From IMG/VR virus record IMGVR_UViG_3300021962_000448, positions 1-29,867 of that record: a stretch of 29,867 bases of DNA; one strand, given 5' to 3'. Position 1 is the stretch's first letter. Each line of letters opens with the position of its first letter. Under the pieces are notes generated by a model that was not told the DNA's origin, did not search any database, and saw nothing but the letters and a program-made list of their open reading frames with translations. The position numbers and the translations under genes were made by a program. Shown here in pieces: positions 7,477 through 16,900 of the stretch. This DNA comes from a virus.

Positions 7477-7883
7477 ACGTACAGCATGTCCCAATACAGT
7501 ATGTGAACCAAACTTGGGGTGCTGTTTCAAGTTTTATTAAAGCGGCGATTGAGCAGCAGACTGGCGATACGGACTACACGCTAGAGCAAGTTCAGGCTTA
7601 TGTGACTGGCGGGCAGTGGATATTGTTGGTTGCAGTAGAAGAAGACAAAATTATTGGTGCAGCAACGGTTAATTTGTTTAACCGACCCAACCATCGTGTA
7701 GCGTTTATTACTTACATTGGTGGCAAGTTAATTGTTAGTAAAGAGTCGTTTAAACAGATGTGCCAAATATTACAAGGCTTTGGGGCTACATCTATAGAAG
7801 GTGCTGTTAATGATGCTGTTGCTAGGTTATGGCAACGCTTTGGGTTCGTTGAAAAATACAAAATTGTTGAGGTTACGCTATGA
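7473..7883 (+). CDS. GNAT-like protein, possible T7 gp13 analogue
   Basis: This 136-aa protein has the pattern of a GCN5-related acetyltransferase fold: a helical start, then WILLVAVEEDKIIGAATVNLF (strands beta2-beta4), then AFITYIGGKLI, a helix, and a C-terminal ARLWQRFGFVEKYKIVEVTL where GNATs have their GF-x-Y end. The acetyl-CoA binding R/Q-x-x-G-x-G/A loop is not clear, so catalysis is uncertain. It overlaps both neighbours by ATGA. In T7, internal virion protein gp13 has a GNAT-like fold and lies between tail and ejection genes, just as here. That makes a structural/assembly role as plausible as an enzymatic one. Confidence 0.65.
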   Translation: MNVQHVPIQYVNQTWGAVSSFIKAAIEQQTGDTDYTLEQVQAYVTGGQWILLVAVEEDKIIGAATVNLFNRPNHRVAFITYIGGKLIVSKESFKQMCQILQGFGATSIEGAVNDAVARLWQRFGFVEKYKIVEVTL

Positions 7884-9064
7884 AGTTCAACCATCTGGAT
7901 ATGTTACCCGAACGGGCTTTTATTAAAGTCGGTGGGCAAATTAAACCTCAAGGCGGCGGGGGTAGCGCACCAACTTCAACAACTGTTCAGAATACTAATA
8001 TTCCTGAGTATGCAAAACCTTATGTGGAAAGCACACTAGGTAAAGCCGCTGCGGTTACTGATCTTAATAACAATCCGTATCAGCCGTATAAAGGCGAGCA
8101 AGTTGCACAATTTACACCGATGCAGACCCAAGCGTTTCAAAACGTAGGAAGTCAGCAAATTGCTCCGCAGTTAACGGATGCGTCAAACATTGCCTATCAA
8201 ACAGGTCAATACGGTCTAGGCACACAAGGCACAGCGGCACAGCTTCAAAACGCATCGTTAGGTTATGGTGCAATGGCTGCGGGTGCAGGGAATCAATACG
8301 CACGACAAGCAACTAACCCTGCTGCCTCACAAGCGTACATGAACCCGTATTTGCAAGCTTCGCTTCAGCCTGCGTTACAAGAAGTCCAACGTCAGTATGG
8401 CATTACTGGCGCTCAAGAAATGGGCAACGCTACAAGGTCTGGTGCGTTTGGTGGAAGCCGTGAAGCTTTAATGGCAGCAGAGAATCAGCGTAATAAAAAC
8501 ATTGCCATGAACCAGATGATTGGTCAGGGTTACAACAATGCATTTCAGCAAGCACAACAAGCTCAACAGTTTGGCGCTAACCTCGGGCTTCAGGGTTTGC
8601 AAGCAGGGCAACAAGGCGTTCAAGGAGCTGTGGGTGCGGGTCAGTATGGACTTGCGGGTTTAGGTCAGGCAGGGGCTTCTGCCAGCACTCTTGGTCAGTT
8701 AGGTCAAACTCAGTTTGGACAAGAGCAAGCAGCTAATCAAGCTATGCTTGCAGCAGGTACTCAACAGCAACAACTTCAACAAAAAGCTTTGGATATAGAT
8801 TATCAAAAGTATCAGTCACAGCTTAACTACCCGTATCAACAGCTTGGCTTTATGTCTGACTTGTTGCGCGGTCTGCCATTGACTCAGCAATCAACATCTA
8901 TGTATCAAAACCCAAGCATGGTATCTCAAGCCGCTGGTCTAGGCACTGCGGGTATGGGTATGTACGGTATGTACAACATGATGAATAAAGCTGAAGGTGG
9001 TCAAATTAAAGGTGGTGATGGGCTTGACGCACTAGGCATGTACAACGCCATGAAAGGACATTGA
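7880..9064 (+). CDS. Q/A/G-rich putative ejection (internal virion) protein
   Basis: This 394-aa protein is dominated by Gln, Ala, Gly, Asn and Tyr, with long amphipathic helical stretches (NAFQQAQQAQQFGANLGLQG) and a hydrophobic Gly/Met segment near the end (AAGLGTAGMGMYGMYNMM). It has no catalytic motif. Such composition is typical of podovirus internal virion/ejection proteins that leave the capsid and line a channel across the periplasm. The motif GGQIK occurs at both ends (residues 18-22 and 373-377). The ATG at 7880 overlaps the previous stop. Function is inferred from composition and order (GNAT-like protein before, long virion protein after), the same order as T7 gp13-gp14-gp15-gp16. 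Confidence 0.55.
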   Translation: MKFNHLDMLPERAFIKVGGQIKPQGGGGSAPTSTTVQNTNIPEYAKPYVESTLGKAAAVTDLNNNPYQPYKGEQVAQFTPMQTQAFQNVGSQQIAPQLTDASNIAYQTGQYGLGTQGTAAQLQNASLGYGAMAAGAGNQYARQATNPAASQAYMNPYLQASLQPALQEVQRQYGITGAQEMGNATRSGAFGGSREALMAAENQRNKNIAMNQMIGQGYNNAFQQAQQAQQFGANLGLQGLQAGQQGVQGAVGAGQYGLAGLGQAGASASTLGQLGQTQFGQEQAANQAMLAAGTQQQQLQQKALDIDYQKYQSQLNYPYQQLGFMSDLLRGLPLTQQSTSMYQNPSMVSQAAGLGTAGMGMYGMYNMMNKAEGGQIKGGDGLDALGMYNAMKGH

Positions 9065-9065
9065 A

Positions 9066-10946
9066 ATGATTACTAGCATGATGGGTCGCATGGCTGACGC
9101 TGAAAAGTTGTCTATCCCACAGTTACAGCAAGCGATTAAAAACGGGACAATTCCCGCTTATGTTGGCGTCCCTCTTTTACAGGACAAAGTTAAACAACGC
9201 CAGCAAGCTATGGCTATGCAGCAGGCGCAACAAGGGCAAGGCCAGAATCAAGTACCCATTGCTGCACAAGTTATGCAGCAAGCAGATCAGTATCGTGGCA
9301 TAGATGAGTTACCTACAAACTTGCCTACCACAGAAGATGACCAAACTACAGATGACGTTTACGCTAGTGGTGGGATTATTGCGTTTGCTGAACCAACCGC
9401 AGAAAACAATAACAGTTTGGTAACTGATAAAGAACAACCTAGCACTTTTTCATCGCTGATGGGAAATATAAAAGGCGCGTACAAATATGCAACTGACCCA
9501 GCGTTCCGTGCGTTTGTAGAAGATGGTGGTGATAAAGGAGACACTTCTATTGAAGCGTATCGTGCATTAGGTAACGATGCTCCACCAAATACTGAAAAAG
9601 TTCAAGCTGTTAAAGACCAAATGGCTAAAGACTATACAGACAACGTTAATGAAATGACACCGTTTCAACGTACTGAAAACAGACCTATGCTAACTCCCAT
9701 GAGTGAGGGAATTAGCAATTTTTACAATAAAGTATTAAGACCAAAAGGAATAGATCAAACACTTAGAGAAGGTGAAAAACAAAGAGATGTTCCTGAAGGA
9801 CTTTACCCTTACGTTGATACTGGGATGTTTAGTCAAATGCCCGGCGGTACAGCGGGCATAGCTAGCGCCCCACCTACTGCTGTACCTCAAGAAAGATTAC
9901 CCGTTGCAGGAAGTGATACTGGCGCTTTTCAAACTGCGGATAGAGGTATAACAACGCTTCCTGCCGGACAGAACATTCGTACGTCACCTAATCAACCACC
10001 GGCTGGTCAACGTGGTGCGGCTCCTAATGGTACTACCACGGCTCCTACTGGTACTACAACTTCTGCTGGTGGTAGTCGTGAAAACGGTGCAGGCGGTAAT
10101 GTACCAAGTACTCTTAGAGAAGCTGAAGCTATTGCCGGTAAATCTCCTGCTGCTGCACAAGCTGTTAGTGCCGTAGATAGATACATGGCTATGCTTGAAA
10201 AGAGCGGCGAAAGTGTTGGGCGTGAGAAGAAAGAAGCTTTGTACATGGCGCTTATTAGTGGTGGTTTAGCAGCCGCTGGCGGTACATCGCCTAATGCTCT
10301 GGCTAATATTGCTGCGGGTATGGTTCCTGCTGCGCAACAGTATCAAAAAGCTATTGCTGATATTCGTAAAGATGATCGTGAGCGTATTGAGAAGCTCATG
10401 ACTGCTGGTATAAGTAAAGAGAAGTTAGCTCTTGAACTTAGAAAGCTTGGTATTGAAGAGAAGAAAGTTGATGCACTGGTTAATTACTACAATGCCCGTG
10501 CTGGTGCAGCAGGTTCTGGTGGAAGTGCGGCTGCTGATAAATTATCGCTTTTAGAACAGAAACAGTTAGAAGCGATGGAGTTAAAAGCTAGGCAGGAAGT
10601 TAGGACTGCTACAACTGCTATGAATAAAGATTTAGCCAATAACACTACTTATCAAATGAATTTAAGATTGGCTAATACTTCAAAAGACCCTAAACAAAGA
10701 GCAGAGGCGTTAGCTACTGTAAATAGTATAAAACAACCTTATCTGGACCTTATTAACGATGCTAGAGAATATGCTAATGTTTACTCTACTAGAAGGCGTG
10801 ATACAACTGGCGAAACTGATACGTCTGGGGGTTCAGGTAACGTAGCATTACCAAAAGGGATTCCAACTGGGTCAAGACTCGCTGGTAAATCTGGTGGTAA
10901 AGACGTATATGAAGCTCCAGATGGCAAACGATACATTGTTGATTAA
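9066..10946 (+). CDS. Putative internal virion protein with coiled coil
   Basis: This 626-aa protein begins with a helical, Gln-rich region (LSIPQLQQAIKNGTIPAYVG, then a QQAMAMQQAQQGQGQ run), followed by the motif YASGGIIAFAEP (residues 99-110). The middle is disordered and Thr/Gly/Pro-rich. From about residue 330 it is helical, with a small-residue hydrophobic stretch (ALISGGLAAAGGTSPNALAN) and a charged coiled coil (IRKDDRERIEKLMTAGISKE). The last residues, KDVYEAPDGKRYIVD, look like a small conserved end. AAAGGA lies 7 bases before the ATG. I do not recognise a characterised family. Its place between the Q-rich protein and the giant protein fits a T7 gp15-like ejection role, by inference. 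Confidence 0.5.
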   Translation: MITSMMGRMADAEKLSIPQLQQAIKNGTIPAYVGVPLLQDKVKQRQQAMAMQQAQQGQGQNQVPIAAQVMQQADQYRGIDELPTNLPTTEDDQTTDDVYASGGIIAFAEPTAENNNSLVTDKEQPSTFSSLMGNIKGAYKYATDPAFRAFVEDGGDKGDTSIEAYRALGNDAPPNTEKVQAVKDQMAKDYTDNVNEMTPFQRTENRPMLTPMSEGISNFYNKVLRPKGIDQTLREGEKQRDVPEGLYPYVDTGMFSQMPGGTAGIASAPPTAVPQERLPVAGSDTGAFQTADRGITTLPAGQNIRTSPNQPPAGQRGAAPNGTTTAPTGTTTSAGGSRENGAGGNVPSTLREAEAIAGKSPAAAQAVSAVDRYMAMLEKSGESVGREKKEALYMALISGGLAAAGGTSPNALANIAAGMVPAAQQYQKAIADIRKDDRERIEKLMTAGISKEKLALELRKLGIEEKKVDALVNYYNARAGAAGSGGSAAADKLSLLEQKQLEAMELKARQEVRTATTAMNKDLANNTTYQMNLRLANTSKDPKQRAEALATVNSIKQPYLDLINDAREYANVYSTRRRDTTGETDTSGGSGNVALPKGIPTGSRLAGKSGGKDVYEAPDGKRYIVD

Positions 10947-10955
10947 GGTGAAGAA

Positions 10956-13900
10956 ATGGCTGTTAAAGAATTTACTGGTCAGCTTGACGAGGAATACAGC
11001 GCACCTAGAGTCAGAGAATTTACTGGTAGGCTAGATGGTGAAGTAGAGCCACAAAAAGGTCCGATTCAGGCTGCTGAAGACGCGCCTGATTTTTCTCGCG
11101 GTTTTGGTAATATCATTCCGCAAATTAAATCTACTTACGGTGCTGCAAAAGCATTGACGGGTGTTGTCGCACAGAAACTTGGATTTGAAGATACCGGCAG
11201 AGGAATTATGCAGTCGGGTCTTGAGACTATGGAGAAGGGCGAAGCTGAGTCTATTGTTAAACCTACTGATGAATTAATTGGTGCTTGGGAAAAAGGCGGG
11301 GCTGGTGCAATCCTAACTGATTGGCTTCCGTATCAGATGGGCGCAGGGGTTGGTAACTTAGCTCAGACTCTTGGCTTTATGGCTATCGGTGCTGTAACCG
11401 GCGCAGGTGTAGCGTCTATTCCCGGCGCTGTAGCCGGTGCAGTGGGTAGGAATCTAATTAAAGACGGTATTATTGCTGAAGCTCAGGCCCTTGTTAAGAA
11501 AGGTGCTGAGATTGAAGCTAAAAATTTAGTTGAGACAGCGGCTAAGAAAGAGGTATCTGCGCTTGCTCGCGGTGCTACCGCAGGTATGGTTACGCAATCT
11601 GCTATGCAAGGTTTAGGTGAAGTTGGTGGTCGGGCGTTTCAAGAAGGTGAGAAACGTGGCGAGCGCCCTGAAGATGTTGACTTAGCTAGAGTATTACCAA
11701 TGGCTGGTGTTCACGCTATTGCTGATTTTGTTGCTGACAAGATTATGCTTGGCGCGTTCAAACCTATTACTAAAGAGGTGAAGAACGGACTTATTTTAGA
11801 GATAGGCAAGCGCATCCTCACTACTGGTACAAAAGAACTTTTGCCAGAAGAAGTCCAAACAATAGCTGAACGTTTTGGTGCTAAGTTGTCACTGACTGAT
11901 GCTGAAGCTATCAGAGATTATATTAATACCGCAGGCGCATCTTACGCCATGTCAGTTATTCCCGGTGGTGTCGGTGCTGTGCGCTCTAAATTATCTTCAC
12001 CTGTGTCTGAAGATAAAACTAAAACAACTGAAGATGCACTAATTAAAGCTGGCAAAACCACAACTGAAGCTGGTACAGAAACTGGACTACCGTTATTTAC
12101 GCCTGTTGAATTACCTGATGGTACGGTAGCTAGGTCTCAAGCTGACTTAGATGCGTTTAATTTAAACCCTGCTGCACCAGTAGGGGCGACCTCAGCGTCT
12201 GTAGATGCACTTACTGCTGAAATAGCAGCGATGGAAGCCGACAACGCTGATCGCGCTGAAAAATTAAAAAACAAAGAAGGTAACGCTAGAGAACAGGTAG
12301 GTAGAAAACGTAAATTTGATGAGATAAGAGCAAAGATAGACGCTAAGAAGGCAGAACTTGCTGCTGCAACCGTTGCACCTAGCGCAGATGGTGACGGTAC
12401 TAACTTAACGCCCGGTGCTAATGGGCAAGTAACGCCACCCGTTGCTTCAGTACCACCCGTTGCTTCAGTACCACCCGTTGCTTCAGTACCACCCGTTGCT
12501 TCAGTACCACCCGTTGCTCCAGTACCACCCGTTGCTCCAGTACCACCTGCTGCTCCAGTACCACCTGCAAGGGAATACACTGCTCCAGAACAAGCTGCTG
12601 TTGATTTAGTTAAAGCTGTTGATGCTGGTGGTGTACCAACCGATACTCGCAAGATAAACAAAATTGCAAGAGACCTTGGTCTAGAAGTTTCTACTAAAGC
12701 AAAACCAGAAGAAACATTAAATCGTATTAAAGAAGCTGTTGGTCGGATTGACACTACGCAGGCTGAAACTTCTGTTACGCCAGTAGCCACTGAAGTAGTT
12801 AAAGAAACTCCTCCTGCAAAGCGTATTACGCCTGTTAGAACCACTCAACCTGATGGTGGAGTACGTAGTGTTGTTACAAGAGAAGAAGGGGTAACAACTG
12901 ACAAGACGCGGTATACATATGATTTAACTGTTGATGATGAACCATCGCAAATTAAAATAGAGACAGATAATTTAACTGGAGAAACAGAAGCGTTTTTTGT
13001 AGTTGAAGGTAGGATGGTTGGTTCTGGGTTAGGTATAAAACAGCTTGTTGCTAATGGTATGTCTCCGTTAGATGCGGTTAAACGTATGTTGCCAGACTCG
13101 GATAATTTTAAATTATCAGAGCCAAAAGCACCTAAGCAAAAAACAACTGAACAGAAAGCACCTGCGGTTATAACACCTGCTGCTACAGCGCGGGCAGCTA
13201 CGCCTGAAGAACAGAACGCTATTAATCATATTGATGCTGTTGATGCTAAAGGTGCAAAGTTTTCACCAGCACAAGCAAGAAAGGTTGCCGAAGCAGTGGG
13301 TATTCAAATACCTAAAGCAACTAAAGAGAAGCCAGTTACTACTGAAGACATTAACCAAATCTTGCGTGAGTACGTTGGTAATCTTAAAGGTGTGTTGGCT
13401 GGGCGCATTCGTCAGATTGCGCCTAATGTATTTGAAGGCACTGACACTACAGTTACTACTAAGAAAGAAGAGCGTGTATCTTCAAAATTACCAACAGAAG
13501 AACCAGCAGGGCAAGTAGGTTCTACCGCAGGGCTTGACACAGAAGAAGATAAACCTAAGACAGTAGCGGAATTAACTGCTGCTGCTAACGTTGCGCGTGG
13601 CGATGCTAAGAAAAGTAAAGTCACTAAGGCTGGTACAGAAACAAAGGTTAACGCTGGTGTAAAAATTGCCAAGCCCGTTACATACGTAAAAGGTTACGAG
13701 CGCACTAAAGAACCATCTGCAAGTAATTTCTTAAACCAAAACGGTTATTACGGTGAAGAAGCTCCCATTACTGTTGAGCGTGGTATTGAGACCGGTGCAT
13801 TAGATGAAGCCTTTGATCTTATGGACTCAACGCTATGGGAGAAAGGAGTAGCTAAAGAGTTAAAGCAACTTGCTGCGGAATTCAATAAAGACAAGAAAGC

Positions 13901-16900
13901 AAAAGATAGAGTCACAGCTGAAAAACCTTTAGATTTTATGACGCTTGAACAGCTTATTAAAATCTACGAAAAGTATGTAGGTAAAGCTGCTTTTGATGCA
14001 GGCGGTGCAGCGCGGGTAGAGGCTCAGAAAAATAGGGCTGCGTTTATAAAGTCGTTAACACCTGAGCAGCGTAAGCTATTTGATGGGATTTTAACTAAAG
14101 CATTTAAGAATGAAGTTCGTACAGAAGCTTTAGGTCGGCGCGGCGCTACCGGCAAGGACAAACGCGCCCAACGAGCAGATGATCGTGCAAAGATAAAAAC
14201 TCAGAAGGACATAGATAAGTACTATGACGCTATAGAGCAGAGAAGGATTAACGCTGAGACAACAGAACGTGATCTTGAGCGCGAGGCGGCGTTAGATACT
14301 ATTGAAGAAGAACAAAGTTTATTAGTTGATGAGAAAGAAACAGAGCAAGCTGCAAAGGCTGGTAAAGAGACGACTATAGAAGACGTTGCGCCAGAGACTA
14401 CATCCGAAGAAGACTCAGATGTAAAAGCCGCTGACAAAATAGAAAATGTTGAAGCAGCCGGACCTGAAGCCTCAAAGCTCAATGCGCGGCGTAACACACG
14501 CACTTTGTCTGCGATCAACGATAGCGGGGATATTAAATCAGTCCTTGCCGAGTTAAGTGGCGGTGAGACTGATTACATATCGGTAGTTGCATCAAAACTA
14601 TCTAAGCTTTTAAAACACTTAGGTCTTACTGACCCGTTAGCAAAACGTATTTCGTTTAGCATGAACATACCTGAAGGTAAAGACGGTATGTTTGACCCTA
14701 AAAGAAATCGTATTTTTATCAGGGGTGAGAACGGTCAGTACACAGGGAAACGCCCTATAGAAGAAGTACTAGAGCATGAAATACTGCACTACTACACTGA
14801 CCACGTAGTTGATAACCGAACAGCTTACATACAGAGTTTACCTCCCGAGGAACGCCCTGCGGCAACGGCTGCACTTAACCGTTTAAATCTTAACTATCAA
14901 AGAGCCAAAGCTGCCCTAGGTGATCAATTTAATATTGATTCACTCAAAGAGTTTATTGCCGAGACATTCTCAAATAAAGAGTTTCAGAATGCTTTAAAGA
15001 AACTTGATGAAGCTGGTAAAACATACAAGCCTACTTCTAAAAGCAGTATGTTTAGAGAGTTTGTTAAAAACGTTATGGCAGCGTTTGGTCTTTCAGACCC
15101 AAGTTCTGCGGTTACATTTAAAGAAGTGTTTGAGGACATAGCGCAAATAATATCTGCGTCAGGAGATGGTATACGTGGTCGTGAAGTATCCTATGCAACT
15201 GGCAAATCTAAAAAGACTCAGCAAACAAAGAAAGCACCGACCCCGTTACGGACTGGCGATATTGGTATTGGTAAGAAAGGTGAAGCCAGCAATGCAGAGT
15301 ACATGCCGCCCGAGGATGTTGTGGGGCGTGATAAGGGTTTCTGGAAGAAGTTGTTTACAACTTCTGAAGGTTGGCAAAACGTTGCGCGGGTATTTCAGAA
15401 TGATCGCTACCCAATTAAGTCATGGCAAGATGTACTAGAGCTTGCTGGTGCAATTATTGACGACCTATCTAAAAACTTTAACAACATCTACACACAGATA
15501 ACGTTGTCATCTGGTCGTGCCAAAGATTTATACGAGCGTCACGTAGCGGGACCCGCTCAAGCTTTAGACACAGCAATTAATGACTTTGCTAAAGCAACAG
15601 GTCTAGATATAAAGAGCGCGATTGCACAGCTTCATATGATTACTGAAGCAATTCACGAAAAAGAACGCCGTGAAGCAAAGTACATAATGCTTGTCCCACT
15701 TAGCCAAAGAGCGGTGGTACGGTTTAACGGTAAATTAATTTCTCCTGCCGCACGTAGGCAGCAGATTGTTGGCGAGCATGACAAGAACATTAAAGGTGAG
15801 TTAGATAACCCGAAGCTGACTGTTGCAGAGGCAAAGCAGTTACGTGCTGAACTTAATTTCCTTGTTGAGAAATACACAGACGAGACTGGGTATAGCCCGT
15901 CAGGTATTAAAGTTGCTGTAGATGGTAACAAGCGTAAAAATACAGATATAAAAAATGAAGCTTATAACGTGGTGGGTGTTGATCCTGACACTGCTGAAGC
16001 ACGTCGAGTTGAGATTGCAGGCAGTAAATTTAAACCACAGATTGATGCTGTGTCTGCTGCGCTTAAAGGTTTGCATGATGCTACTAAAACGCTTGATATG
16101 CAGTCGAATTATTGGTCTAAGCCTGTTAGTAACCGTGTAGCGTTTTACGGGTTTGAGAATTACATCCCGTTAAAAGGTAGGAAAGGCGAGAAGGTTACAA
16201 CGATTGATGAGATGTTAGACTTTACTAGCTCGCGCATGGGCAGTGAAGTTGACAAGCCACAGAGCGCGTTTGGTGGTCGTATGAGTGTAGCTACAAACCC
16301 ACTGTTGCAGAGTATGTCTGATGCAACCCGCTCTGCTCTTCGCGCCGGGCGTAAGAACATTACGCAGTCAATTATTAATGCAATTGACCAAGGGTTGCTC
16401 AATGGTAAAGCTGAGTATAAAAAAGAGCCTATTCCCTTTGAGCAACGCTATGCCGTAGTTCCCGATGAAAATACAATCTTTCATTACGCTGAGAACGGCG
16501 ACATCACGCTTATTAAAATTAAAGATAAACTTCTCTTAAATTCTATTCGTCGCACATACAAAGCAGTTAACCCGTTGGTTGATATTGCAAACAACATCAC
16601 AAGTATGATTGGGCAGTTTCACACACGGTATAACTATTCATTCGGTCCGATGAACTTTGTGCGAGACATTCTTACCAATGCCTTTACTATGGGTGCGGAC
16701 CTTGGGCCAACAAAGTCATTAGCTTTAATTGGTGATATTTCGGCTAAGGTAGCCAACGGTGGGCTGGGTAAAGCCATGCAGTTTATAGCTTTATACAACC
16801 GCAAAGATTTTGCTAGTATTGAAAACCTTGCTAAGAAAGACCCGTTCGTAAGAGACATGCTTGACTTCTACACAGAGGGCGGCATGGTGACGTACATTGA

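Noticed and set aside
12435-12560. CRISPR-like repeats
   Set aside because: The units are directly adjacent without spacers, in frame, and 18 bases long; they encode a protein repeat.
12137-12844. 235-aa minus-strand open frame across the proline-rich repeat
   Set aside because: It is antisense to the giant gene, its composition (GGTEATGGTEATGG) is just the reverse reading of the tandem repeat, and it has no ribosome site.
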